DNA from: Lachnospiraceae bacterium
GTDB taxonomy: Bacteria > Bacillota > Clostridia > Lachnospirales > Lachnospiraceae
Assembly: GCA_017540605.1 (NCBI GenBank)
Contig: JAFYAS010000034.1
Location: forward strand, 79,518-143,517
DNA: 64,000 bases
Reading direction: 5' to 3'
Below are positions 1-10,051 of the stretch, piece after piece (positions within the stretch are counted from its first letter, which is position 1; each line of letters begins with the position of its first letter). The notes beneath the pieces were generated by a model. That model saw only the letters and a program-made list of their open reading frames with translations, was not told the DNA's origin and made no database searches. Made by a program: the position numbers and the translations under genes.

Positions 1-531
1 TACAACAAGATATTCAACGGTGATATGACATTTATCGGCTATCCTACTGCAGACAAGAATGGAACCTATATCACCATTCAGAATTCATACGGTATCTATT
101 CAAAGTCTGACAAGAAGGATGGAGCATGGGAGTTCATCAAGAGCCTTATGACAAAGGAAGGACAATATAAGATATCAAGAGATTACGGCAACAGCATCCC
201 TACAAGACTTGATGTTTTCGATATGAAGGTTAAGGCTGTGACTGCTACAGAGGAATACAAGGACGAGTTTGGCAATGATGTATATCCATTTGAAAGCGGC
301 TACGGTTGGGGTGAGAATTTCTCGGTTGATCTTAAGCCTTTGACAGATGAAGAGGTTAAGATGACAAAGGATATCATCAATAACACTACAAAGATCAGCA
401 CCTATAACAGCCAGATATTCACTATCATCTCAGAGGAAGCGGAAGCCTTCTTTAAGGGTGATAAGACAGTTGATGAGGTTGCGAAGATCATCAACAACAG
501 AGTGTCAAATTACGTAAACGAAAACAGATAA
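1..531 (+). CDS. Sugar ABC transporter substrate-binding protein, C-terminal part
   Basis: The reading frame is open from the first base of the window and ends with TAA at 529-531, so about 176 residues of the C-terminal half are visible and the N-terminus lies outside. The text is rich in the patterns of extracellular solute-binding proteins of carbohydrate importers (family 1): a Y-P-T-A-D-K-N-G hinge-like stretch, aromatic residues in a G-Y-G-W-G segment, and a helical end resembling the last helices of such proteins (I-I-S-E-E-A-E-A-F-F-K-G-D). Two permease genes of the matching type follow at once, which supports the call. It would be a lipoprotein binding a sugar outside the cell; the sugar cannot be told. 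The lipobox is not in the window. Confidence 0.8.
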   Translation, partial: YNKIFNGDMTFIGYPTADKNGTYITIQNSYGIYSKSDKKDGAWEFIKSLMTKEGQYKISRDYGNSIPTRLDVFDMKVKAVTATEEYKDEFGNDVYPFESGYGWGENFSVDLKPLTDEEVKMTKDIINNTTKISTYNSQIFTIISEEAEAFFKGDKTVDEVAKIINNRVSNYVNENR

Positions 532-553
532 TTACTACGAGGCAGGAGTCAAA

Positions 554-1471
554 ATGGCAAAGGTTTTTACTACCGATGACGGTAAAGAGATAAAAGTAAA
601 AAAGAGACATCACTCAAAAAATGAGAAGATCGCCGAATATGCCTTTTTGGCTCCGAGTCTTATAGGACTTATGATATTCTTTATCCTCCCCTTTTTTGTC
701 ATCATCTATTATTCGGGGATAGACAATATCGTAAATGCCGAATTTGTGGGACTAGACAATTTTACAGCGCTTTTACACAACAGCGCATTTTTGGATGCTG
801 CTAAAAATACAGCAACATTTTCTGCCATAGCAGTTCCTTTAGCTGTTGTCATATCTCTTATCATGGCAGTGATCCTTGAAAAAGAGATACCCATGAGGAG
901 CCAGTTCAGGACATTTTTCCTTAGTCCTATGATGGTTCCCGTTGCATCGGTTGTCCTTATCTGGCAGGTGCTTTTTGATCATCACGGTGTGATAAATGAA
1001 GTGGTAAATTTTTTTGGCGGAACAGCCACTGACTGGCTTGAATCTGATTACAGCCAGCTGGTAATTGTCATACTATTTCTCTGGAAAAATCTCGGATACA
1101 ACATGATACTTTTTATGTCGGCATTAAATGCTATTCCCAAGGATGTGCTTGAGGTGGCAACCCTCGATAGCGCCAGTGTTCTTCAGCAGTTTCGCTATAT
1201 CAAGCTTCGCTATCTTTCGTCGACTATTCTTTTTGTTGCTATTATGTCGCTCATCAATTCCTTCAAGGTTTTTAGAGAGGTTTATCTTTTAACCGGAGAT
1301 TATCCTTACGACAAGCTATATATGCTTCAGCATTTTATGAATAACACCTTCCAGAGTCTGAATTATCAAAAGCTTTCTGCGGCGGCTATTATCATGGCAC
1401 TGGTAATGTGCGTAGTGATCGGAGCACTTTTCTATGTTGAGAATTGGTACGGAAGGGATGTGGAAGGCTGA
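554..1471 (+). CDS. Sugar ABC transporter permease (MalF/UgpA type)
   Basis: A 305-residue integral membrane protein with about six hydrophobic segments, the first at roughly residues 27-50. Around residues 199-222 it has the cytoplasmic EAA loop of binding-protein-dependent permeases, here E-V-A-T-L-D-S-A-S followed by F-R-Y-I-K-L; Ser replaces the usual Gly of the D-G-A core. It should form the membrane channel together with the next gene and accept sugar from the binding protein upstream. It starts 22 bases after the binding protein with a GGAG-type ribosome site and overlaps the next start by one base. No ATPase is encoded here, as is common where one shared MsmX-like ATPase serves many sugar importers (family knowledge, not seen). 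Confidence 0.9.
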   Translation: MAKVFTTDDGKEIKVKKRHHSKNEKIAEYAFLAPSLIGLMIFFILPFFVIIYYSGIDNIVNAEFVGLDNFTALLHNSAFLDAAKNTATFSAIAVPLAVVISLIMAVILEKEIPMRSQFRTFFLSPMMVPVASVVLIWQVLFDHHGVINEVVNFFGGTATDWLESDYSQLVIVILFLWKNLGYNMILFMSALNAIPKDVLEVATLDSASVLQQFRYIKLRYLSSTILFVAIMSLINSFKVFREVYLLTGDYPYDKLYMLQHFMNNTFQSLNYQKLSAAAIIMALVMCVVIGALFYVENWYGRDVEG

Positions 1472-2478
1472 TGGATATGGAAAATGAAATACTTGAAGAA
1501 AACATAGAGGTTGAAAATGAACCGAAGCTTTCTCCCGAGGAGATAAGAAGAATTGCCCTAAAGGATAGAAAAAAACGAGGCGTTAAGAAAAAGCTGAAGA
1601 TCGTAATTCTTACGATCATTGCACTGCTTTTTGCAACATCATTTCTTATGCCTACTGTGCTTACTATCGCCAATTCATTTATGTCAGCTAACGAGATAAG
1701 TACGAATTACGGTGTGATATTCAATCAATTTAAAGAGCCCGAATGGGGCGAGAGAAAGAGTACGGAGTATATATCCGAGACGGTCAATCTAAAGTTTATT
1801 CCGGATATGGTCACATTTTCCCAATATGCGACAGTGCTTCTTAAGAGCCCTGAGTATCTATTGAAGTTCTGGAATTCGGTGATTCTGGTAGTTCCCATAG
1901 TCTTTTTCCAGGTGCTTATTGCGCTGGGAGCGGCATACAGCTTTACGAGGTTTCGAGGCAAGAGAAAAGAAGTATTATTCTTTATGTATATAGTTTTTAT
2001 GCTGATGCCCTATCAGGTAACATTGGTTCCAAACTACTTGGTGGCCGATTGGCTTGGAATACTTGATACCAGATGGTCCATCATCCTTCCCGGAGCCTTT
2101 GCACCCTTTTCGGTTTATCTTCTCACCAAGTTTATGAGAAGGATACCGGATTCTCTTATTGAGGCGGCGAAGCTTGATGGAGCAAGCGAATGGCAGATTT
2201 TTAAAAAGATCGCCGTACCACTTTGTAAGGGGCCTATAGCATCGGTTGCCATACTTGTATTCTTTGATTATTGGAATATGGTTGAGCAGCCCATCATCAT
2301 GCTTTCGGATCAGGAGATGCATCCCTTATCGGTATTTTTATCAAAGATAAATACAGGGGAGATCGGACTTGCATTTGCTGTTGCGACGATATATATGATA
2401 CCTGCGATATTGATCTTCCTCTATGGCGAGGATTACCTGGTTGAAGGTATTTCTTACCAGGGTGGAGTAAAAGGATAG
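1471..2478 (+). CDS. Sugar ABC transporter permease (MalG/UgpE type)
   Basis: About 335 residues, the second permease of the importer. The EAA loop is canonical (E-A-A-K-L-D-G-A-S near residue 231, then F-K-K-I-A-V-P-L). The N-terminus carries an acidic then strongly basic cytoplasmic stretch before the first membrane helix. The start is placed at ATG 1471, overlapping the upstream stop in a TGATG arrangement; ATG 1477, two codons later, sits better from the GGAAGG at 1462-1467 and is a real alternative. A start further upstream at 1444 would lie inside the previous gene and is unlikely. Between the first two membrane helices there is a larger outside loop than in short MalG proteins. Confidence 0.9.
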   Translation: MDMENEILEENIEVENEPKLSPEEIRRIALKDRKKRGVKKKLKIVILTIIALLFATSFLMPTVLTIANSFMSANEISTNYGVIFNQFKEPEWGERKSTEYISETVNLKFIPDMVTFSQYATVLLKSPEYLLKFWNSVILVVPIVFFQVLIALGAAYSFTRFRGKRKEVLFFMYIVFMLMPYQVTLVPNYLVADWLGILDTRWSIILPGAFAPFSVYLLTKFMRRIPDSLIEAAKLDGASEWQIFKKIAVPLCKGPIASVAILVFFDYWNMVEQPIIMLSDQEMHPLSVFLSKINTGEIGLAFAVATIYMIPAILIFLYGEDYLVEGISYQGGVKG

Positions 2479-2490
2479 GAGAGCTTGAAA

Positions 2491-4353
2491 ATGGAAGAAA
2501 AAAGACCAAGAAGAAAACTGATAATGAGGATCATGACCGTGTTCATCGTGATCATGCTTTTTCTCACCTTCTTTTCAAACACGATACTTAATTATTCTCT
2601 CCCCGAGGTGGCTACGGCAACCGTGTCTTCCGGAACTGTGACAAATCGTGTAAGTGTCGAGGGCGAGGTGGAGATGAACTCCGACTATGAGGTTACAGTG
2701 AGTGGACAGAGAGTGATAAAGGAAGTGAAGTTCGAAAGCGGTGACAAGGTCAAGGAGGGAGATGTTCTTTTTGTATTCGAGGACGGAGAAAACACCGAGC
2801 TTTCCGAGGCGAAGGATCAGCTTGAGAGCCTTGAGATCAATTATGCAAAATCCCTTCTAAAGATGGCTCCCGATTATGAGGATGACAATGAGGCTATAAC
2901 CGAAGCGAAGGCAGATCTTCAAAAGGCCATAGATGAGCAGACTGAGGCAAAGAAAAAGAATAAGGAGCTTGATGCTTTAAAAAAGACTGCGGCTAAGGCA
3001 AAGGCCAAGGTTGAAAAGCAGCAGGAAAAGGTAAATAAGCTAAAGGAAAAGGTGGATGGCTACAGCGAAAAGGGTGACTATAGCACTGCCACCGCACAGG
3101 TGGAGACGGACAGGGCTGCCGTAAAGAGCGAGGAGGCAAGTCTTGCTTCCCTTAAGAAGGAGCTTTCAAGACTTACCGAGGATTACAACGATACAAAGGA
3201 TGCATATTCAAAGAATGTGGCTGCCTATAAGGCATATCTTTTAAAGCTTGATGAATACAAAAAGAAGATGGCTGACTTTGACGCCGGAAGGATAGACAAG
3301 GAGCCTGAGGCTCCGGATCCTGTTTCTGAGCCTGAGCTACCATCTGAGAAGGAATATAAAAGAAATGTAGAGGATAAGCAGATTGAGATCGCTGCCTCTG
3401 AGGAAAGACTTGCTGCAGCAAAGGAGCAGCTCAAAAAGTCAGAGAAGGCAGTAAAGACGCTTTCTCCCTCTGTTGATGTGAATGCTGATTATAAGGTGGA
3501 GAATAAAACCCTTGAGCTTTATCAGGCTGAGCTTGCCAAGGCAGATAAGGCTGTTGAGGATTATGGTACCGTCACGGAAAATGAAGCTGCTACCGAGAAT
3601 GTAAAGACGAAGAGAAAGGCTCTTGAGACAGCTATAGAAGCTCTTGATGACAAGAAGAAGCAGGATGCATTAACCGCCGAATCTGAGGCGTATGACAAGA
3701 AAAGCTCTGAAAAGGAGATCGAAAAGCAGAAGGAAAAGATCAAAAAGCTTGAAGAGCAGGATGATATCAATCAGGTGAAGTCAAAGCATGACGGTATCAT
3801 AACAGAGATTTCATGTAAGGCAGGAGATACAGTAACTGCTGAGACTCCCATCGCAAAGGTGCAGATAGAGGGAAGCGGTTATATTGTAAAAACTACTGTT
3901 ACTAAGCAGCAGGCAAACCTTATTAAGGTTGGAAATACGGCTACAGTTGAGAATGTCTGGGATAGAGAGCTTACCGCTGAGGTTAAGTCTATAAAGCCCA
4001 ATCCTGAGAATGCAGGACAGTCTATGAATGTGGTATTCACCATAAAGGGAGATGCAACTCCTTCCGAGAATATCCAGATGACTGTTGGTGAAAAGAGCGG
4101 AAGATATGATACCATCGTTCCGAGTAATGCGGTAAAGACAGATTCGGAGGGTAAGTTTGTCCTTGTGGTAACGGTAAAGGGAACTCCCCTTGGCAACCGT
4201 TACAATGTAAAGAAGGTCAGAGTTGATGTAGAGGCTACCGATGGAAAGAGTACAGCGGTTTCAGGCGAGATATTTGAATGGGAGAATGTTGTGACCAATG
4301 CTTCAAAGTCCCTTGATGACGGACAGCAGGTACGACTTACATCAGGAAATTAA
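2491..4353 (+). CDS. HlyD/MacA-like membrane fusion (adaptor) protein
   Basis: About 620 residues. A basic N-terminus and one membrane helix (about residues 12-33) are followed by a lipoyl-like half-barrel, then a very long Lys/Glu/Ala-rich coiled-coil region (about residues 80-430) with a Pro-rich break near residues 270-290, then the second lipoyl half (H-D-G-I-I-T-E-I) and beta-barrel segments. This order is that of adaptor proteins of MacB-type or type I exporters. The ATG at 2491 is preferred over an in-frame TTG at 2485 because AGGAGAG lies about eight bases before it. It stands 12 bases after the sugar permease and 4 bases before a MacB-core-like gene, so the pair may be a cell-envelope export or sensing module. 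No exporter ATPase is visible in the window; transport role is inference. Confidence 0.8.
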   Translation: MEEKRPRRKLIMRIMTVFIVIMLFLTFFSNTILNYSLPEVATATVSSGTVTNRVSVEGEVEMNSDYEVTVSGQRVIKEVKFESGDKVKEGDVLFVFEDGENTELSEAKDQLESLEINYAKSLLKMAPDYEDDNEAITEAKADLQKAIDEQTEAKKKNKELDALKKTAAKAKAKVEKQQEKVNKLKEKVDGYSEKGDYSTATAQVETDRAAVKSEEASLASLKKELSRLTEDYNDTKDAYSKNVAAYKAYLLKLDEYKKKMADFDAGRIDKEPEAPDPVSEPELPSEKEYKRNVEDKQIEIAASEERLAAAKEQLKKSEKAVKTLSPSVDVNADYKVENKTLELYQAELAKADKAVEDYGTVTENEAATENVKTKRKALETAIEALDDKKKQDALTAESEAYDKKSSEKEIEKQKEKIKKLEEQDDINQVKSKHDGIITEISCKAGDTVTAETPIAKVQIEGSGYIVKTTVTKQQANLIKVGNTATVENVWDRELTAEVKSIKPNPENAGQSMNVVFTIKGDATPSENIQMTVGEKSGRYDTIVPSNAVKTDSEGKFVLVVTVKGTPLGNRYNVKKVRVDVEATDGKSTAVSGEIFEWENVVTNASKSLDDGQQVRLTSGN

Positions 4354-4357
4354 AGGT

Positions 4358-5497
4358 ATGAAGATCAAACTTAAAAAACCTGTAAACAGAATATGGGCTA
4401 TTGTTTGGCTGGTTGATCTGCTTTTTATTCTGTCTTGTCTGATCATTTCATTTATGGCAAATGAAAAGATAGAAAGACTTTATTCGGAGCAGGCGGCTAA
4501 AAGATGGCAGGCGGGGGATATGAAATTTGCTCAGGTGAGTGCCTTCATATCCACTGACGCAAAGACCGATCAAACCGCGCTATCAAACATCAGAACCGCA
4601 ATTATGACGAAGCTTAAGGAGGACGGCTACTCCGATGTCAACAAAAGTGGAAAGCCCCTTTGCGATGCCTACTATATGGAGTCGGAACAGGCGATCACCG
4701 CTGAGAACATATCGGTTGATGTTACCCTTTCCGGTGTGGGGGGAGATTTTTTTACTCTCCATCCATTTCCTCTAAAATGCGGCAATTATTTCTCTGATGA
4801 GGATCTTAATCTTGATCGTATCGTCTTGGATGAGAATGCCTCATGGAATCTCTTTGGTTCGTCAGATGTTGAGGGACTTCAGGTGCAGATAGGCAGACAT
4901 ATCTTTACAGTGGCCGGTGTTATAAGGGTTCCCACGGACACTGTTGAAAGCGAGGCCTACGGAGAAAAGGCAAGAGCCTTTATACCTTATCAAAGAATGG
5001 ATAAGGTGGGAACAGAGGAAAAGAATATTACCTGCTATGAAGCGGTGCTCCCCAATCCCATTAAAAGCTATGCCTTCAATACCTTGAGCTCTGCCTTTGG
5101 ATTTGGAGAGGAAGAGGACAAGGGAGAGAATAAGGATGTGGTCTGTGTGACCAATACCGAGAGATTTGACTTTTTCAATCTCATAGGGGATCTAAAGACC
5201 TTTAAATATGTCAGTATGAGAAAGAAGCCTATAGCCTATCCTTTTTGGGAGAATGAAGCCATAGTTGTAGAGCACAGATTATCAAAGTGGCTATTATTCA
5301 GACTGATACTTATAGCCTTTGTTGTGATCACTGTTATAGTTCGTATATCAATCTGGTGGATAAAAAGAGAAAAAACCACCTTCGAGCTAATTACGGAATG
5401 GCTTGATGGGATGAAGGATAAAAGAAATATAAAGCTTGAAAAAAAGAAGGAAAAAGCTAAAGAAGATTCAAAGGAAACTGAGGAAGAGCAGCACTAA
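4358..5497 (+). CDS. MacB-core-like membrane protein lacking the FtsX permease part
   Basis: About 379 residues with one N-terminal membrane helix (residues about 12-33), a large outside domain and one C-terminal helix (about residues 325-350) followed by a charged Lys/Glu tail. The outside domain resembles the periplasmic core of MacB/FtsX-type ABC permeases: a V-T-L-S-G-V-G-G-D-F-F segment, G-N-Y-F-S-D-E-D-L, a D-E-N-A-S-W-N-L-F-G stretch and V-A-G-V-I-R. Unlike complete MacB permeases it has no three-helix FtsX block and no ATPase domain. It begins four bases after the adaptor gene, so the two are translationally linked. The start at ATG 4358 avoids a 60-base overlap. It may be a half-permease or a non-transporting partner of the adaptor; function unknown. 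Confidence 0.6.
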   Translation: MKIKLKKPVNRIWAIVWLVDLLFILSCLIISFMANEKIERLYSEQAAKRWQAGDMKFAQVSAFISTDAKTDQTALSNIRTAIMTKLKEDGYSDVNKSGKPLCDAYYMESEQAITAENISVDVTLSGVGGDFFTLHPFPLKCGNYFSDEDLNLDRIVLDENASWNLFGSSDVEGLQVQIGRHIFTVAGVIRVPTDTVESEAYGEKARAFIPYQRMDKVGTEEKNITCYEAVLPNPIKSYAFNTLSSAFGFGEEEDKGENKDVVCVTNTERFDFFNLIGDLKTFKYVSMRKKPIAYPFWENEAIVVEHRLSKWLLFRLILIAFVVITVIVRISIWWIKREKTTFELITEWLDGMKDKRNIKLEKKKEKAKEDSKETEEEQH

Positions 5498-5504
5498 AAA
5501 ATAG

Positions 5505-5533
5505 TGTTGCTTTTCTTGATTTTGTGATATAAT
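5505..5533 (+). promoter_or_regulatory. Promoter, extended -10 type
   Basis: TGATATAAT at 5525-5533 is a perfect extended -10 box; TGTTGC or TTGCTT at 5505-5512 is a weak -35. It stands before the small gene at 5616 and the kinase and rib genes that follow, and is the only good promoter seen upstream of them. Confidence 0.6.
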
Positions 5534-5615
5534 AATGTTAATTATGCGCGCTTTTTGATTTGGGGTATCGGAAAGCTTTCGCATCCGACATTTTTTAATA
5601 TAAAGGAGAAGAATT

Positions 5616-5882
5616 ATGGCATCAACTATCAGTGGAGATTGGGACTACAGAACCTTACCGAACAGGCTTTTTGAGCTTGTTAGGAACCTTGGAAATATGG
5701 AGCAGGAAGGTACCGGATTTTTTATGGAAAGTGAATCAGAGATGATCACTATCCTCAATTATCTGAATTTTGGTGATGATACCAATATCACAGAGCCTAT
5801 GAAGGATCAGATCCACAAGGCTATCGCTGAATTTTCTAAGCGCGGACTCGGCGTAAGAGATGACGCAGATCGTTATAATTGA
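5616..5882 (+). CDS. Small conserved-looking protein of unknown function
   Basis: 88 residues, ATG preceded by a strong AAGGAG. No known domain is recognised. It is acidic, without signal or membrane segment, and ends 14 bases before the hybrid kinase, probably on the same transcript. Residues near 19-34 contain L-V-R-N-L-G, five residues, then G-T-G, which matches in spacing a motif found in two other small proteins of this window (24177-24383 and 36111-36266). A regulatory or adaptor role next to the kinase is possible but only a guess. Confidence 0.6.
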   Translation: MASTISGDWDYRTLPNRLFELVRNLGNMEQEGTGFFMESESEMITILNYLNFGDDTNITEPMKDQIHKAIAEFSKRGLGVRDDADRYN

Positions 5883-5896
5883 TAGGGGATTTGAAG

Positions 5897-8311
5897 ATGA
5901 TAACACAGGTCATGGATGATCTCTTTCAGAGCACCAGTGTTGAAAAGGGAATAGAGCGTACCATCAACAATCTTGGAAGAAAATATTCTCCTGCTTTTAT
6001 AGGGCTTTTGAGGTACAAGGAAAAGCTTGGCGACTACGAGCTTGGTTTTCAGTGGAGATCAGAGGAATGCGAGATCCAATCCTTTGATATGAAGGCCTTT
6101 GTAAGCTTTTGGAAGCAGAATTATCATTTTGAGGATTCGGACATTTTTGTTGTCAGGGAATATAAGGATATCGATGTCAATGAATGGGCATTTTACGCAG
6201 CGAACAATATCGGTGGAGTGGCTGAGTTTGAACTAAAGACCCAGGGTGACAACATCGGTTATTTTGTGATGTATTGGAATGATCTTAGCTCAGTTCCCGA
6301 TGAGAAGGATATGGAATATATCCATATGATAGCAAAGCTCATAGGAGAAGGGGCTGTAAGACTTTTCATGGAGGAGCAGCTTGAGGATAATATTTCTATA
6401 GGCGATTATCTTCTTTCTCAGATGGATTCCACAGAGCTTTATGTGGTGGATGAAGACTATAGGATAGTCTATATGAATGACATCATGAAGAAAAGGGTGC
6501 CAAGGGCTGAGCTTGGTAAGGTCTGTTACGAGTGCCTTATGCTAAGGAATGAGCCCTGCAAGGAATGTCTTCGTGCAAGACTTGTAAAGGACAACACTCA
6601 GGGTGCCATAATTTACAATCCTATCGACAACAAGACTCTCCATCAATATATGACAAAGATAGAGCTCTTTGACGAGCCGGCTTATATGATAGCACTTCAC
6701 GATTATTTTGGTGACAGAGGAGAGACAGAAAGTGCGAGAACAATCCATCGTCTTGCAACAGCCCTTAAGAATGCTTTTTATTGTGTTCTCGAGGTGAATC
6801 TCGACAGAGATGTATTCGTGGATCTTACCAGAGGCGAGCAGCTTGGAGTAAATGACAGAGATTACCTTTTGAATTTTACCACAAAGTTTGTAAAGCATGT
6901 ACATGATGAGGATCGTGAGGCATATCTTAATTTCTTTGATGAGAAGAATATCAGAAGTTTATATCTTCGGGGTGAGAAGGACACTGTTATAGAGTTCAGA
7001 GCTCATTCGGGAGATTACAATTACCGTTGGTACAGTGTTACCGTGATGTTCATAGATACTATTCCCGGAAGGGATTTTATATGCTTTTATTGCTACCGCG
7101 ATATAGACGAGCAAAAGAAAAAGGAGCTTCTTCGCGAGAAGGAGTTAAACAGCGCTCTGGTCACTGCTCATGCGGCCTCTGAGGCGCAGAGCAATTTCCT
7201 TGCCAATATTGCGCATGAGATAAAGACACCTATGAACGGCATCATAGGTATGACCTCTCTTGCGGAGGAGGCGGCAAAATCCGATGCGGATGTACTTGAC
7301 TATCTGCACAATATTGATGTATCATCACAGCATTTGATGGATGTGATAAACGATATCATGGATGTGATAAATCTTGAGGATGGCAACATTGAGATAAAGA
7401 ATGCTCCCTTCGATATGGTAGCTCTTATTGAGAATCTTGATATCCTATATAGGCGAGAGACAGAAGCTCAGAGGATGAAGTTCATCATCAACAAGGAGCT
7501 TCAGGAGACGGAATTTATCGGTGACAAGCTAAGGCTTCATCAGGTGCTTTCCAATCTTATCTCCAATGCCATCAAATATACTCCCCGTGGCGGAGATATC
7601 ACCTTAAGTGTTATAAAGGTGACCAGAGAAGAGGATCTGTGCTATATCAGATTCTCTGTGAGAGACACGGGTATTGGTGTAACCGCAAAGAACAGAGACC
7701 AGATATTCAATCTCCATGACAATGATGTGACCTCCAAAAAGGGTACCGGAATGGGACTTGCCATCTGTAAGAATCTTGTAGAGATGATGGGTGGCGAGTT
7801 GAAGGTTGATTCGGAGCCCGGAAACGGTTCTGAGTTCTATTTTATGATTCCCCTTAAGGTGGGTCATACGAGAAAGGAAGCTCATATTGAGAAGCTTTCA
7901 AAGAACAGGGATTATCATGTTGAAGGAAAGAGAGCTTTGGTTGTTGAGGACAATGATGTAAATGCCACAATGATGAGTGCTCTTTTAAGTAAGGTGGGCT
8001 TCGAGGTGGAGCTTGCCGATGACGGTAAAGAGGGCGTGGTAGAATTCATTTCAAAACCCAACGGATATTATGATATCATTCTGATGGATATTCAGATGCC
8101 TGTTATGGATGGCTACGAGGCCGCCAGATGTATAAGACTTTGCGGCAAGGAGGATGCGGATACGATTCCCATCATTGCGCTGACAGCCAATTCATTTACC
8201 GAATACCAAGAGAAGGCCATCGCTGCAGGTATGAACGAATTTGTCACCAAACCGGTGGAATTCGACAGCTTTATAGGAAAGATTAAAGACCTTATGGAGG
8301 GACGCGAATAG
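5897..8311 (+). CDS. Hybrid sensor histidine kinase with receiver domain
   Basis: About 804 residues, soluble, no membrane helix seen. The N-terminal half looks like GAF/PAS-type sensing domains; a Cys cluster C-Y-E-C then P-C-K-E-C lies near residues 210-222 and may bind metal or be redox-active. The HisKA box N-I-A-H-E-I-K-T-P has the phospho-acceptor His at about 440; the ATPase domain carries [13 protein letters not shown] and G-T-G-M-G-L. The C-terminal receiver has E-D-N-D, phospho-acceptor Asp about 731 (L-M-D-I-Q-M-P) and the switch Lys in V-T-K-P. The ATG at 5897 has AGGGG about eight bases upstream; a TTG six codons earlier is less likely. No output DNA-binding domain, so it must signal to another protein. 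Its stop overlaps the ribE start by one base. Confidence 0.92.
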   Translation: MITQVMDDLFQSTSVEKGIERTINNLGRKYSPAFIGLLRYKEKLGDYELGFQWRSEECEIQSFDMKAFVSFWKQNYHFEDSDIFVVREYKDIDVNEWAFYAANNIGGVAEFELKTQGDNIGYFVMYWNDLSSVPDEKDMEYIHMIAKLIGEGAVRLFMEEQLEDNISIGDYLLSQMDSTELYVVDEDYRIVYMNDIMKKRVPRAELGKVCYECLMLRNEPCKECLRARLVKDNTQGAIIYNPIDNKTLHQYMTKIELFDEPAYMIALHDYFGDRGETESARTIHRLATALKNAFYCVLEVNLDRDVFVDLTRGEQLGVNDRDYLLNFTTKFVKHVHDEDREAYLNFFDEKNIRSLYLRGEKDTVIEFRAHSGDYNYRWYSVTVMFIDTIPGRDFICFYCYRDIDEQKKKELLREKELNSALVTAHAASEAQSNFLANIAHEIKTPMNGIIGMTSLAEEAAKSDADVLDYLHNIDVSSQHLMDVINDIMDVINLEDGNIEIKNAPFDMVALIENLDILYRRETEAQRMKFIINKELQETEFIGDKLRLHQVLSNLISNAIKYTPRGGDITLSVIKVTREEDLCYIRFSVRDTGIGVTAKNRDQIFNLHDNDVTSKKGTGMGLAICKNLVEMMGGELKVDSEPGNGSEFYFMIPLKVGHTRKEAHIEKLSKNRDYHVEGKRALVVEDNDVNATMMSALLSKVGFEVELADDGKEGVVEFISKPNGYYDIILMDIQMPVMDGYEAARCIRLCGKEDADTIPIIALTANSFTEYQEKAIAAGMNEFVTKPVEFDSFIGKIKDLMEGRE

Positions 8312-8955
8312 TGTTTACCGGTATTGTTGAAGAGGTTGGAACCATAAAGAGGATAGAAAAGGGAGCAAAGTCGGTTGTCCTGACCATAGAAGGAGCTGTG
8401 GTCACAAAGGGCGGTACAAGGGTTGGCGATAGCATTGCTGTAAATGGTGTGTGTCTTACAGTGACGACACTTTCAGGTGATACATTTACAGCTGATGTTA
8501 TGCCGGAGACATTAAGACGCAGCTCATTGGGAATCCTAAAGCCCGGTTCAAGGGTGAATCTTGAAAGAGCTATGGCTGCAGACGGAAGGTTTGGCGGCCA
8601 CATCGTATCGGGACATATAGATGCCACCGGAACCATAGCCTCATTTGTGAAAGAGGACAATGCCATCTGGGTCACGATAAATGCCTCCTCAGATATACTT
8701 AGGTATATCGTGGAAAAGGGTTCTATCGCTATAGATGGTATCAGCTTAACAGTTGCTTATGTGGACGGCTCTTGCTTTAAGGTATCTCTGATTCCGCACA
8801 CGGCAAGCGAGACTACGCTGACAGATAAGAAGGTAGGAGATCCGGTCAATCTGGAGTGCGACATCATTGCAAAATATGTTGAAAAGCTTATGGGTGGGAA
8901 AGTAAAAGAAAGTGGTGGTATCACCATGGAATTTTTGAAAGAGAACGGTTTTTAG
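8311..8955 (+). CDS. ribE: Riboflavin synthase, alpha subunit
   Basis: 214 residues. The enzyme dismutates two molecules of 6,7-dimethyl-8-ribityllumazine into riboflavin and the pyrimidinedione that is recycled. The start M-F-T-G-I-V-E-E-V-G is the family signature, and the internal duplication is visible: the second half begins near G-H-I-V-S-G-H-I-D-A-T-G-T-I. GTG start at 8311 shares its G with the TAG of the kinase; GGAGG lies just upstream. Length is normal. It opens the four-gene riboflavin set and is followed at 4 bases by ribD. Because the start lies on the kinase stop there is no room for a leader, so no FMN riboswitch controls it directly. Confidence 0.96.
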   Translation: MFTGIVEEVGTIKRIEKGAKSVVLTIEGAVVTKGGTRVGDSIAVNGVCLTVTTLSGDTFTADVMPETLRRSSLGILKPGSRVNLERAMAADGRFGGHIVSGHIDATGTIASFVKEDNAIWVTINASSDILRYIVEKGSIAIDGISLTVAYVDGSCFKVSLIPHTASETTLTDKKVGDPVNLECDIIAKYVEKLMGGKVKESGGITMEFLKENGF

Positions 8956-8959
8956 AGTA

Positions 8960-10051
8960 ATGAACGAGGAATATATGAAAAGAGCCCTTGAACTTGCAAA
9001 GCTTGGCGAGGGTTTTGTCAATCCCAATCCTCTTGTGGGTGCGGTTATAGTGAAGGATGGAAAGATCATCGGTGAGGGCTATCATGCAAGGTATGGCGAG
9101 CCTCACGCAGAGAGGAATGCCATAGCAAGTCTTACTGAGGATGCCAAGGGAGCTGATATGTATGTGACCCTGGAGCCGTGCTGCCATTACGGAAAGCAGC
9201 CTCCCTGTACCGAGGCAATTCTTGATGCAGGCATAAGCAGAGTATTTATCGGATCGCAGGATCCCAATATACTTGTTTCAGGAAAAGGCAAAAGGATGCT
9301 TGAGATGGCCGGTGTTCATGTGGAGACAGGGATACTAAAAAAAGAATGTGATGATATCAATCACATTTTCTTTCACTATATCACCACACATACACCCTAT
9401 GTGATCATGAAATATGCTATGACCATGGATGGTAAGATAGCATGTAAGACCGGCGAGAGCAAGTGGATCACAGGCGAGGTGGCAAGGGATCATGTCCAGC
9501 ATACCAGAAACAGATGCATGGCTATCATGATCGGTGTGGGAACCGTGATAGCTGACGATCCGAGACTTACAGTAAGGCTTGACGGGGGAAGCAATCCTCT
9601 TCGTGTGATATGTGATAGCAGCTTAAGAACTCCCCTTGACAGCTATATCGTCAACACGGCAAATGAATTCGGCACGTTGATCGCCTATACCGAGGCGCCT
9701 GATGAGAGGATACGCGCTCTTGAAGAAAAGAAGGTAAGGCTTTTAAAAACACCTGAAAAGGATGGAGAGGTTGACCTTGGCTTTTTAATGACGGAGCTTG
9801 GAGGTCAGGGAATAGACAGCGTGCTTTTGGAGGGGGGCGGAAAGCTCGATTATTCAGCACTTAAGGCAGGCATAGTCAATCGTGTTCATGCCTATGTTGC
9901 CCCCAAGGTATTTGGAGGAGATGCGGGATATACTCCCGTCAGAGGCTTGGGGGTAGATACTCCTGATGAGGCCTTTATGTTTATGCCGCCAACTGTCACC
10001 GCCTATGGTGAAGATATATTACTTGATTATGAGATAAAGAGGAATAGATGA
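8960..10051 (+). CDS. ribD: Bifunctional riboflavin biosynthesis deaminase/reductase
   Basis: 363 residues, full length. The N-terminal zinc deaminase domain has H-A-E-R-N-A near residue 50 and [11 protein letters not shown], giving the His and two Cys zinc ligands and the catalytic Glu. The C-terminal NADPH-dependent reductase half starts about residue 146 ([15 protein letters not shown]) and ends with L-L-E-G-G-G motifs. It turns the GTP cyclohydrolase product into 5-amino-6-ribitylaminouracil 5-phosphate in two steps. Placed between ribE and ribBA; its TGA overlaps the next ATG. Confidence 0.97.
   Translation: MNEEYMKRALELAKLGEGFVNPNPLVGAVIVKDGKIIGEGYHARYGEPHAERNAIASLTEDAKGADMYVTLEPCCHYGKQPPCTEAILDAGISRVFIGSQDPNILVSGKGKRMLEMAGVHVETGILKKECDDINHIFFHYITTHTPYVIMKYAMTMDGKIACKTGESKWITGEVARDHVQHTRNRCMAIMIGVGTVIADDPRLTVRLDGGSNPLRVICDSSLRTPLDSYIVNTANEFGTLIAYTEAPDERIRALEEKKVRLLKTPEKDGEVDLGFLMTELGGQGIDSVLLEGGGKLDYSALKAGIVNRVHAYVAPKVFGGDAGYTPVRGLGVDTPDEAFMFMPPTVTAYGEDILLDYEIKRNR

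Noticed and set aside
5505..5615. FMN riboswitch for the riboflavin genes
   Set aside because: The leader is short and lacks the conserved RFN blocks; the kinase and the small gene lie between it and ribE.
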